A DNA stretch of 64,000 nucleotides from contig JAHWDD010000001.1 in the NCBI GenBank assembly GCA_023897205.1, forward strand, positions 5,580,001 to 5,644,000, read 5' to 3'. Shown one piece after another: positions 45,910 to 57,200 of the stretch. Within the stretch, counting starts at the first letter, position 1; each line of letters opens with the position of its first letter. The stretch is from Exophiala sp. HKRS030. Its lineage: Eukaryota > Ascomycota > Eurotiomycetes > Chaetothyriales > Herpotrichiellaceae. A program made the position numbers and the translations under genes. Below the pieces are notes generated by a model. It ran no database searches. It had not been told where the DNA came from and worked only from the letters and a program-made list of their open reading frames with translations.

Positions 45910-47501
45910 ATGTCGTCTTCTACTCCCTGGCGCAAGACTGTCGGCGAGATGCTTCTCTTGTCACCAGTAGAAGTTGGTGACCTGAGCCTCTCCTCCTCCT
46001 CAAGAAAGCGCCAAATCACGCCCCTAGCCGAAAAAATGTCGCCGAAAAAGCTAGCAGTCATCACCGGTCCCGGAGCAGTGAGCACCGTGGCGAACAGCGT
46101 TGCTCTCTCTACTTTGCAGAATCCTCTCAGATGGTTCGTCAAGTCCGATCTGGCTTACATCGGTAAGAATTTCATATTTTCTCCTACACGATGGCAATAA
46201 TAACCTAGTTCTCAGCATCTCGGTCGTCTCTCTACGAGGCCACCCCAAACCCGCTCCTCCAGACTGCACAGGTTCGAAACGAGGTACCACGCCACATCAT
46301 TTTGCCGTTCGACCTTCGGGACGAGGAAAACGCCCTCGATGACCCAAAGAATGTGGACTTGCTATTTAGCATCTTCCCCGGAACGATTGCTGTTGGAACT
46401 GACGGGTGGTTCGTATACATCGAGCAATCCACGCTGCCGCCGAAGCCTTGGCCACTCACCGTTGCCGGACTTCCGCTCTACTTCCAAATGGAGATGGGGG
46501 AGACACCCTTGCCAAGAGCAAAGCCTGTCCACTGGAGAAATGGCTCTATCGCTGAAGACCGAAATGGCAGAGATATGGAGGACTGGACGCCGCTCTTCCA
46601 CATCATCAAGGACCATTTTGAGAGCATTGGTGTCTCCATTACGGAGGTCATATACTTTGGCTCCATCGTTTACATCGTGTTGGAGCACCGAGGGACCGAC
46701 TACAAAGTATTGCCTCGGTGTGCTGCAAGAATCGTGTGTTGGTACATGTTCGAAGACGAGATGGATCGACCGTCGACGCCATATGCTCGCCGCATCCATG
46801 ACCCTGCTCTGGGGAATCCAGACCGCAGCAAGTACGATACTCTGCAGCCTGGGCTGTGCATCGCGTCCACCCACATACCAGGCACCTCCGGCCATTATCT
46901 CTCTTCAACAACTGGCGTTCTTGTGAAGGATCGTATGGGCACCAAGTTCATGACCGCGGCCGCGCATTCATTCCCCAGTGAATGTGGCACCTCAGTCTGG
47001 CACTCTTCCCCCGACACCGGTCGCGACATTGGCGAGCTTATTCAGGAAGTCTCACACACGGACATTGCACTTATTAGGTTGAAAGGCAACGAAACGTTCT
47101 CTAATGTCACGTTTGAGAATGAGGCAATGCCGAACGCTCTTCAGCTTACGAAATTCATTGCAACTGGTACATATAAACGGCACAGTATCGTCTGCTTAGA
47201 TTCGCCTGATTCCGGCTACATGGAAGGTTCATTCATGGGACAAGCATTCCGAACATACCCTATTGACGGCGGTACACCACAGCGGAAATGGATGTCCACA
47301 ATCTGGCTGTACTTGGGCGAAGATACAGGTCTCAACCTTCCTCAAGGAATCTGCGGCAGTGCTATATGGGACAAAGACGGAAATGTCTTGGGATTTTTCC
47401 AGTATGCGCCAACACAAGGAGTCATGACAAAATTCTGCACTGGAATGAGTGCTGATGAACTCACTGAACGAGGATACACGCTCGTCGATACGAGCCCCTG
47501 A
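45910..47501 (+). CDS. Uncharacterised protein with C-terminal trypsin-like (PA clan) peptidase-type domain
   Basis: Not assignable to a named family. Exons 45910-46162 and 46216-47501 flank a 53-nt intron and give about 512 aa. The last ~200 residues carry the three elements of a chymotrypsin-fold protease in the right order: His335 in MTAAAHSFP, Asp367 in HTDIALIRL, and Ser466 in GICGSAIWDKDG, followed by 'VLGFFQYAP' as a closing strand. Spacings (32 and 99 residues) suit the fold. There is no signal peptide; the N-terminal ~300 residues have no recognised domain, though an internal 'FSIFPGTIAVGTDGWFVYIE' block looks ordered. It could be an active intracellular protease or a degenerate one. 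The gene borders a gene-poor island. Confidence 0.72.
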
Positions 47502-48539
47502 AGCACAAGGTTGCTATTTTCAGGCCCTGACAGCCACAAGCCCAGTACGAAGGTAAATGAGGTCCTCTTGATCGTTTAAACTTGATGAAAAGGGAAGAAA
47601 GGACTAAGCGTCTATTGAAGGTGCCTAGGCGGTTCTCGGGAGCGCTTAGCGATCGCTCAAAAAGTAGCGGGTGAGCAAAGCAGCGAGAGCGGCTACCAAA
47701 TTAGAATGGGATAGAGAGAATGACACGGAGTTTTTCGTCTGAAACTACAACACAGTACCTACAATAGGTAGGGTAGGTTAGTAGGTGAACACTCGTACTC
47801 TACCCCATAGTATTACTGTAGATGTCATTCCAGCAGGGATCTATGGAGTAATTTTTTCACGATCTCTTTGATACCTACAGTAAATAATCAGGAGACCCAC
47901 CTTGGAGTAACTCGTACCCCGGTTCATCGTATTCCTTCGAATCTCCCTTAGTCGATCCTTAGGGATGGGCATTGACGTAATTCGGGGCGTAAACAAAAAA
48001 ACAAAAATAAAATTATACTACAGTAGAGCAGGGTCTCATCACGCGTCGTCCGCAGCCGACGCGAATTTGAAAGCCTCTTTTTTCTTAGGCCAGCCTCAAC
48101 AACCGGCTCAATTTCCAAATCCCTTCCTTGGTGGACAAAGCGTGTAATCTGGCGTGTCCATGTCCCGACGAAAGGGCCCTTGACGCTACGGACTAGCAAG
48201 GGTGGAGTTCGCAGTACATACGCTGGTAACTGTACTCCGGGCCGTCGTGTACACTGCTGTACGAATCTCTTGACAGACCCATGATCCATGCACATTATTA
48301 CATTGCGCCTTCCACTTTCCGATATCTTTTACTCGCGGGTCAAAAGAGATCCCGTCTGGCAACACCTTGGAAGGGTCAGAGCTTCTGTCTGCCTCGTGCG
48401 TCAGTCTAATCTCTGTCTGTCTGGCAATCAAATCTGAAGCAATCGTGCTCCGTAGTCACGCGTGGGAAGCGAACAGTCGCTTATCACGTTTGCCATCAGA
48501 CTTGATCGGCTCTCTCGGCATCTATTGGCTCTCTCGCTT
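47502..48539. other. Intergenic region at the start of a gene-poor island
   Basis: About 1 kb with no supported gene. A 10-bp palindrome AGCGATCGCT lies at 47648-47657. AT-rich stretches and decayed short frames dominate. Confidence 0.4.
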
Positions 48540-49077
48540 GGAAGATCCGTCGGTGGTCCTGTCATATCTGCCGTCAACCACAATGATGAAAAGAACTCGC
48601 GGCGTTGAGATGGTCAATCTGCCTTTGTCCGGTCTCCCTCCTTCCCCGAGAATCTGGGTGAAGGTACCTACAAAGGTACCAACGTCCGACCCTAGTACTC
48701 CACAACTCACGACAGGTATCACGCACGCCCATCTCTTCGTTTCGCCCAAGACTACTACACCTCAGCTCCTTAGCTGCCAGCCGGCGTGGCTGTGTACCGG
48801 CGACTTTAAGACCGCTAGCCCACTCGTCGTGGACGAGCAGCTGTGGTACCTGCGTCGACTTGCCCGATCCAGTGTCGCCCGATCTAATCATCACCTGTGA
48901 TTGGTGATAAGTGTCTAGGATCTGATCATAACTGCCGTAGACCGGCAATCTGCAACGGGCGTTGAGGATATCCTGGTGATTAGGAGGCCAGGGGGCATTG
49001 GCGAGTGGTTTCTGAGGGCCATCCTCAAGACGCCGAATGTCGACCACAGTGAGCTGGTTGCGCGCGATAGAGTCCAT
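48540..49077 (-). pseudogene. Truncated, frameshifted DEAH-box RNA helicase fragment
   Basis: Only the start of a Prp-type DEAH ATPase is present. From the ATG at 49077 the frame has LPVYGSYDQILDTYHQSQVM, motif I as GDTGSGKST (normally GETGSGKS), then PQLLVHDEWASG and motif Ia TQPRRLAAKEL. After that point the match breaks into other frames (EEMGV reappears, then a corrupted stretch), and motif II (DEAH) and the rest of the protein are absent. Because a whole helicase is about 700 aa or more, this is a dead fragment, perhaps a partial duplication of a functional gene elsewhere. The upstream frame (to 49311) shows no further homology. The left boundary is approximate. Confidence 0.75.
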
Positions 49078-50206
49078 TGTGTTCTCGTTCTTCGTCTCGA
49101 TGGTGGCAATACTTTGGAATTTAGTATCAAGTGTGCAGAGGTTTAAACCAACGACAATTTTGACTGTTCCGCTGAGCGGAGATCGTTGTAACATCGCCTG
49201 CCAAATTTTTCTGTGCGCTGCTCTTTTTCCTCTGCCAGAGGGCTTTCTACTACACTCATAACTCTGAAGACTATGATTACAACACGAGTTTACGGGTTCA
49301 TTGATAGTCAAAGAATTGAGCCCAACACGATATGCACAGCTTTGAACTTTCCCCGGGCGTCGGGAAACCTTGTGGCATTCTACCTCCCTGAGTATTTCTA
49401 GTGCTCAATCGCTGGTCTCTCATGGCAACGATAACCTCTCCGAGTCGTCTCTACTGTCGGTAGAGACTAGGTATGCTGTGTCTCCTCTTGAACATTGACG
49501 GGCTCGTTATAGCGGGTTGTTCCGTAAGCGATTTTCCTCCCGAACCTTGTTTTTAAGCGAACCTATCACTTCGACGATTTTGATGGCACAAAACCCAGAA
49601 AAAGGTGGAAGACGTGACCGAGAGCTGGCAAAACGGATACCACAACAACGACACAACCGCCGCAATCATACCAACATCATACCGTACTTGAGGATGGCGA
49701 GGATAATGTCAATGATTATCCTGGTTATAGACTCGCTGGCTATCTGCGGCCTGAAGATGTACTTTCTATCGGTGTATAGCGCGTTGTGGAGACCACTACG
49801 ATATTCCGCTGATCCTTCAGCGTGGCAAGGAACTCGTGGAGCCGCAATCGTACTGGAAAGAAATGCGAGAGAAATAGACCGAAGAATGGCGCATGAAGCC
49901 TCCAGTATTCCGACTATGTCCAGTCTTTCAGCGCGACAGCCACCAACTTGAGCCTCCCAGGAAGGTGTGTGAATTTCGGGTCAGGCCAAGACACACTCAC
50001 ATAGGATAGTAGAACCAAAATAGAGGCTCCCAGGCTTTCATCGTTCACGGAGTAGATTGTTGTTGGCTTGTCAGTGAAGATAAGTCCACGGCTTGGCGAA
50101 CTCAGAGGAGCACACTCTGATCAGACTCTATAAAGTCTGGCATTTGAGTCCAACCTCACTTTTACACGGCACCATCAAATATTTCCCATCTTGAATTCAA
50201 GTCCGT
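49078..50206. other. Gene-poor stretch, possibly with decayed coding sequence
   Basis: About 1.1 kb. Around 49,680-49,960 several frames read as if once coding (for example YRLAGYLRPEDVLS and, in another frame, KELVEPQSYWKEMREK before a TAG), but no family can be named. Treated as unassigned relic. Confidence 0.3.
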
Positions 50207-50219
50207 ATGCGAACCAGAA

Positions 50220-50250
<31 letters not shown>

Positions 50251-50908
50251 CAACAACAAGAACAACAGCAGCAGCAGCCTGACCTTCAAGTACGCTGTTG
50301 CCCCCCGCTCTGCCTTGAAGAAGCTCTCATCGTGGTGACGAGACAAATGCTAATAGGTGGTGTAGAATGCCTCCCATCAGACCTGCCTCTGAAAACTATG
50401 ACTTCGGCGGAAATGTTAATAGCGCCAGAGCTACCCGTCGACTCGTCCACCTCAGCAGCCTCAGCTTTCGGCATTGACGAGCTCGAGTCGAAGAAGCCTT
50501 GAAAAGCCTCCTTCCAGCCGATCTCGCACCTACCTCGTTTCACTGGGCACCTTCTACAGGTCCTGGAAATAAGCCACATCGGGGCTGGTGCTTCGTCGTG
50601 TTCGCCAGTCGGCCTGACTTCAGGCGTGCTGTGGCTGCATGGAATGGAAAGAGGGTCCTTGGCCGAGTGATCAGAGCTCAAATGGCCGATCGGGTATAGG
50701 CTCAAGAGGACGACAGTCTTTTATATAACGCTGACAAACAGAACAGGGGAATCGTCATACTGGATCTGCCACGACTCTCACGCCGCAGATTCCTCCAGCC
50801 TTGACAACTGCGGCTACGGCTGCTCCTGAATCCGCCACCCCGGCAGCTGGTGTGGATGATCATGCGGTATCAAGCGACGAGGATGGTGGCGTAGGATTGG
50901 AGGACTAA
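50207..50908 (+). pseudogene. RNA-recognition-motif (RRM) protein gene interrupted by an in-frame TGA
   Basis: Three exons fit together: 50207-50289 (Met then Ser/Asn repeats), 50366-50693 and 50747-50908, about 190 codons. Intron 1 has a CAA|GTACGC-like donor and a CTAAT branch; intron 2 has a CTGAC branch and CAG acceptor. Exon 2 encodes an RRM: RRLVHLSSLSF (RNP2-like), VEEALKSLLPADLAP (helix 1) and HRGWCFVVF (RNP1), ending in WNGKRVLGRVIRAQMADR. Exon 3 adds an Ala/Thr-rich acidic tail. A TGA at 50475-50477 interrupts the frame just after the RNP2-like strand. Either the gene is dead, or there is a sequence error, read-through, or an extra 45-nt intron (50437-50481, donor GTCGAC) that would remove the stop together with RNP2. 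RNA binding is inferred. Confidence 0.6.
50217..50279. repeat. (CAG)n(CAA)n trinucleotide tract
   Basis: About 20 triplets of CAG with CAA/GAA interruptions. In the proposed gene frame it encodes Ser/Asn runs; in another frame it would encode polyglutamine but lacks an ATG. Confidence 0.85.
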
Positions 50909-53900
50909 TTGCCAATCAAACCTAGAGAAACTCTGTTTGGGCTTGCCAATGGCTCTTTTTTCAGATTTGTGTCTCAAGTACTTAGTAACTCCAATGGAGA
51001 AATAGATTCGAATATTGAATGATCATTCTGCCAGATCAATCTGCCAGATCAATACTGTATGTTTTCATAAGGAAAAAAGTAGCAGCATCATAAAGGCTGG
51101 GGAATATGCCAGGTTTTGTCTCTCGAGAAGGCAGTGATGACAGCAATCTGCCTGGGTAAACTGACTGTCCTCGTACGGAGTACCTTTGTCCAGTAAGATC
51201 TAGGTGTTCATGTACCCCGGGTGACAGAGTCCAGAGTATGACAAAGTCCGAGTGCGTGTGCTTGTGCGAGAATGTCGCCCGACTCACAATTTCCCCAGGT
51301 AACCCAATGAGAAGAACAAGCCAAAATGATAGCCAATGACATTCAAGATAAATATCCGAAAAACACAAAAGTAAGGCAGCCACTCGTAACAGGTAATCTG
51401 AGCGAGTTTCTCAGAGTAAATTTTCTTGCTTGAACAAACAAGTTGGAGGAAGAAATTAATTTCGGGCTGTTCAGGGGTCATGGCCCGACAAGCGGGAGGC
51501 GGAAAGCCCAAAGAAAAAAAGGCTTGGTGCGCGACCGGTGATTGGGTTCAGCCTAGTGAGACTCCACAAGGACGGAGTATGTATCTTAAGATGCATTCAT
51601 CTAATACTGGAGGCAGTGGCCCTAACCGCTCCGGCAGCAGCCCCTGCCGCCGTCCCACTACCGATCTAATAGTCGAGCCCTGGTGCCTGGAGTGCCTAAC
51701 GACTGCCTAGGGGCTCCCTGGAAGCTCCCCTAACAGGTGCCCAACGCCCCAATGGCAACTGGAAGCCAGGTGATGGTAAGCCTTAGGGGTCTTTCCGAGC
51801 GCCTCGACCGCCATTGAAACATTCGGCCTGCAGCTAAATGAAACCATACCCAATCGGTACGGGAGATTTGCCCGACCCAAGTGGTTCCGAGGATGATAGT
51901 CTGATACAGGTTCATCCTCCCATCAACGGAATCTTCCCAGGAGCAAGCATGTCTTGTACTACGGACTACTGTACATTAACCACTGCGGGACTACGGAGTA
52001 CAGTATGCATGAACGACGGAAATTTTTACATGGCTCTTCTACACTACGGAAATCTGTACGGATACTTGTCCTGCGGTGCAGAATGTTAGTAAGGAGAACT
52101 CCGACCATGCTAGCTAGCATATGTACGAAGTAAATGTCTTCGGATCCTTTCACCTTCTCCTCAATCACCACCTGCAGCATCAAATCCGACAGTTCACATC
52201 ATGAAAGCTTCAATAAAAAAGCAGATGCGGGCGCGAGACGACGAGGATAAAATGATTCGTCACATTCGGATTGTTACAGCACGTCGAGGGACTCGTTGTC
52301 ATGAATTCCAAGAGGTCAGAGCCAGAGCCAGAGCCAGTCCCGTGGAAGCCACTTTTCGAAGCCGTGAATTGTGTTACCCTAACATGCATGCAGCCGCCGC
52401 TGATGTGCCCTGCTGGGATCACTCCTGGTAGGCGCATATGAGTGGTTTGCAGTGTGACTGTACATAGATACTCCGTACAGTATCCGTACTCCGTTGTGGT
52501 ACAGTACAGTCCCAGTAGGTGCATGATCTGCTGGGGTCCTGCATTAGTTGGGGACTAACTCCCGTACTGGTCATAGCCTCTTCTGTACCTGCATTGGCCC
52601 ATCACACAAATCTGCGACACGCTAATTCCACCTCGTCTCTCTCCATCGTCGCTCTCTCACTTCACACTGGTGCTTCGCTCGTCCTACGCCAGCCAGACCA
52701 AACCTGGTCTTTTCCCTGTCCTTTTTTGCCTTCCGTTTCCCCATCTGCTCGCTCCCTCGCCTGGCCAGCCACTCTCTTCGCCGTATTCCTAACGCCCTCC
52801 GCCCTTCCTGGGAGGCCACGAGGAAAATGGCCGTTTTCCAGCCTCGCTAGCCTCACTGATGCCGGCCTGGGATACCCTGATTGCTCGGACAACTGTGTAA
52901 CCAGCACGTCGGCTCGCTGCTCGAGTCACCTCTCGTCGACCCTCTCTCTCCTATCCCATCCTACTCCGTATGAGAATTCGTCTCGAGAAACAGGGAGGTG
53001 TTACTAGTTCGGGGGGAGGTTTGATCGACTCAGTCTATCACGATATAATGCTCGCATTGGCCTTGAACTTGACACTGACACCTGTCAGCGCTGCCTCCAT
53101 AAGAGAACGGACAATATAAGTCTTGACACATGTATGCAGTATTATTATTCTCCGCCATCATACGCGCCCTTCGTAGTGGACGCACGTCTGCCACTCTCCA
53201 CAAAAACGAACCGATCCACATACCCACGCTGGCTGATCCGCGACACGCTTTGTTTGATTAGCCTCGTTACAAGGCCCCTACAACCTCGCCAACTTCTCAA
53301 ACAACCGTCATCGTGGATGCAACGCCTCAGTAATCTGTCCCAAACCTGCATCCTGGAATCGTCCGTCTCTTCGCTTGAGCCCTCCGAGAAAACGTCCCCT
53401 GCCTATCCATCACACCTTCTTGCCCGTGTCAAGTCTACTTTCCACCCGCACGCGTCAACCTGGTCCGACAACCACACCATCGACGAAATCGACCACCGTC
53501 TCTCTTGCGCTCGTGATTGTTCTCCATCCACTGCTTCAGCTGTCTTCTTCCAGCATCCGGACTTGACCTCACTGACCAGCCTTGTACGGTCCCTCCTAGG
53601 TCAAGATCGTCGCCTTGACTGGACCAGGGCGCCCGTATGCCCGGGACTTCCATCTGCCACCTGTAGTCCATTGCTGTTTCCAACCTCGATCCTGGTCCAA
53701 ATCGACTAATCGCTAGACACGAGAACCTCTTTCTCTCATGCTGACCCCGAACCACGGCGACGCGATCGGCTCTTTATCTTGTGCGACTCAACCTCTTCCC
53801 TCCTTCCCTTTCCAACCCTGACACTCCTTGACCTTTGGCACGGACGGCCATTCACGGTTTTGTCACCAATACAGACCTGCCTGGCTATCCTTCGCCGCCA

Positions 53901-54257
53901 TTCTGGTCTCAGATACGTCTGAGGTTGGCTGACACTGGTTGTGGTCGGCAGAACACCCACGGACAAGACAGTCTCTCACCTCGCTAGCATTTGGGACGTC
54001 AAAGAAACATTGATAGTCCAGATTCGTTCTGGCAGCAGGCCCACCAAGGACACCACAATTGTCTACGCCTCACCACAGAGTGCATCTTGGACTGGACTGC
54101 GATTTCCGGATTGACTGGCTCAGCCGATTAGTTTGCGGAGGACGCCCTTGCCGCCGCCAGATTCTCCCACGGAGGCGCCTCCTGTGAGCTCGCGCTCTGA
54201 TGGACTCATAATCTTCTCACGGTCTCTACAACGATCTCGTCACTCTTTTAGTATTGT
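50909..54257. other. 3.3-kb gene-poor region before the 1323-aa gene
   Basis: No gene is supported. TACGGAGTA or its complement occurs exactly at 51174-51182, 51992-52000, 52469-52477 and 52963-52971, with a one-mismatch copy at 52487. The last 1.6 kb is C/T-rich and looks like promoter plus long 5' leader. A 191-codon ATG-started frame at 53134-53709 within it is Ser/Leu/Pro-rich without recognisable domain and is not called. Confidence 0.4.
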
Positions 54258-57200
54258 ATGGCTGAGCTTTCCGCGCTGAATGTTGTACCCGTGGCTAACT
54301 CAATGTCTAGTCAAACTACTCTACGTTCATTACCCATATCTCCACTTCGCAACTATCTCAATATGAATGTTTTCAGGAAGAGAGCAAAGGCGAAGGATGA
54401 TGCATACACCATACCTCCTGCCGATCCGTCCGACTTTGCCTCCATGTCGAAGATGTCCCGTAGTCTGAAGCGGAAGCAGAAGAATGCCGTCGAGATAAAG
54501 CCGGAGATCGATCTCTCCACGGCGCTGCCAAACACCAACGACTTCAGAACCAGCCTTCTCATGCCTGGTCTTTCGGCGCGCTTCAGTATGCTTCGTGAAC
54601 AAGATGATCCCAACACTAAGCTCGGCAAGGCAAGCGATGACAGTGTTTTATTCCCTAAACGAGCCTCCCGTATGAATCTCTTCAATCACAACCCTCTCAC
54701 AGATATTGCTGAGGTCGAATCGATCCACACCCCTGTCAAAGCTCCCTTCGCCGATCCTGAGCGTTCCCACTCCTTCTCAGAACTCGATGATCAAGACAGT
54801 GTCTTGAATCGGTCAAGGCCGACCGAAGGCAACAATCTCTTCAGTGGTCGCCAGAAAATGTACAGAATTCCGACGGCGAGCACAAGCCGGGAGTTGAGTG
54901 GGCGGTCCACTCCACTGACATCTTCTAAACATGTATATCAGAACGATGTCGCAATGTCGAGCTACCAACAGCTTCGCCTGAAGGCCGCGCAAGAGCGCGA
55001 GGAGTGTGGCGAGGAGGCAGAAGAAGAGAGGGATGGGTTTCCCGACCGCCCCATCAGTACTGGAACAGACGAACACGAACATGCCAGCGTCGTCAACACT
55101 CCTTCTACAGGTTTCAGTAAGAGCAGAGGCACCACTTCCTCGACCGCGTCTGGTCCCTCCAACCGACGAACTTCTACAGCTGCTACTTCAGTGATCTCGG
55201 ATTCACCTGCACCTCGGCAAAGCCAGCTCAGCGCCGGGTCTCATACCAAGGGATCTGCCTCCGAGTTCGGTAGTGAAGATGGGTTCCTTCGAAGGGATCC
55301 CTCCCAAGAGTCTCGGCAAGGCAACCATGAATCCGGTCAATTCAACCAGCCTCCTTTACCATCATCACCTCCCTTCAGTCGCCAACTCTCACAGTCCAAG
55401 AGCACCAGTCATCTCCCAGATAAATCCTCTCGTTCAAATTCCCCGTTCCCTGGAACTACCCCGCGAGCCACTAGCCCTTTTCCTTCTTTGCAGACACAGG
55501 CTTTGGCGTCGCTTGATTTTGGCCTGAAGTCGTCAGTTGGTACGTTCAAGAGATATCAGACGACTTCCCCCACGGAAGACGAGCATGGCGGCGATGTATA
55601 TTCCAGCAACCTAAAGCCGAGTGACCGTGGGAAAGCTACCGCCATGGGACTTTTCAATCGCCCGCAACAACAATTTGATGAAAGACAGTTCGAAGCGCGC
55701 CAAATGCAAATGTACGGACCACCTGTGTTGACAAACGTAAGGGAAGCCCACACCACAGGATCCAAAGGCTCTCCAGAAAACACAGCTGCCCCTAGCATTC
55801 CTCCGTCGCCATTTGAAAAGAGTTACAACCGACCCTCTGAGGCAAGCGCCGTCGCTGTGTCAGGTAGACCAAGGGCGCAATCTTCCGCCTCGTCCACCAA
55901 TGCAGCACAAGTTCAAGCAAAAGTTGAGGCCCTAATCAAACGCCAGAATGAGGAGTTCAAGGCCTTCCGAGCCTCCAAACCTAACGCTGCGCTTCCAGAC
56001 GAACACTCTCCTTCGAAAACGCTGATGGAGCAACCAGTAGCCTCGAGAGGGACATTCTTTGACACCTCCGACGGCAGCGATGAAGACGAGGCGACAGATC
56101 TTGACAGCCCAATGTTGGGTCGCTATGAGCCAGCACCTCGCCTGGCAAAGACTGACGTCCATCCAGCATTACGTGATGTCTCGCAGGGGTTTGATTTTGG
56201 ACAAAAAGTACGCGATGCCAAAAACGACCGGCCGCACTCGGATGCCTCCGCCGAAACATCCTCTCCTTCGGTCGTGCACGACACTCCCGATACTTCTGAT
56301 TCGCTCCATCTCGCGCCCGACATGAAAGGCTTAGACTCTCCCACCCTAGGACCAGCCACGGGTCTAGGTCTCAGCGGCTTGATTCGTACCCACCTACGAC
56401 ACGATAGCGATAGATCGTCGATGATGCCTCCACCCTCTCCTGTATCTCTTCAGGGGCAGCACCCTAACTTAGCATACCGCGAACGTGAACCGTCTATAGC
56501 TTCCACGGCTCGCACTATCAATCCGCCGGAGAGCACGCACAGCGATCCTTGGGAGCTTGACCATGCCCACCGCAATCAACGGAGTCCACTGGAGCCGCCT
56601 GCGAATGATGCCATGTCATCCATGTCACGCAAAGCTCAGCAGATTCTAGGACAAGCCATATCACACAAAACCCAGAGTGCCGCGAAGGCGCAGCAACTCC
56701 TTGGTTCCGGTGCACCTACATCAATGGACGATACGAGACAATGGCAGAACGATATGATGTCAAGTCATCACCGAGGAGAGAGTACCGAGACTCAGAAGGA
56801 GTTCGATAACGAGCTCGCCGAGCGCGCAAAAAAGATTCAAGAGGGTCTGAGGGGGGTGACTGAATCCGAGAAACGCTCAAGGAGTCCGGGGCCACGTCAA
56901 GCTCTGCATGCTTTGCGCCACAGGACGAGCAAAACATCTGTTGCCCCTAGGATCAACGAATCTCAACCGAAGGCAATGAAGATGCTTGGAATCACTGATG
57001 GACCTGGCCCAGCAATGGGAGCACGTTCACCAAACGTCGATGTCCACGCCGAGTTCAATGAAAGTTCTGACGAACATGATGACCGTCACACACCGAGACA
57101 GCGACCTGGTGCCTTTGATGGACCAAACGGAAGATCCACGCCAGGACCGTGGAGGCAGGAACCACAGGAAGATTATGACCACCCACGTCAACGTTCTGCT

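Noticed and set aside
49559..49951. Possible small membrane protein gene
   Set aside because: Apparent coding similarity jumps between frames with stops, and no family could be named; noted only as possible relic.
53134..53709. 191-codon ATG-started frame before the 1323-aa gene
   Set aside because: Ser/Leu/Pro-rich reading of a C/T-rich leader, no recognisable domain or splice continuation.
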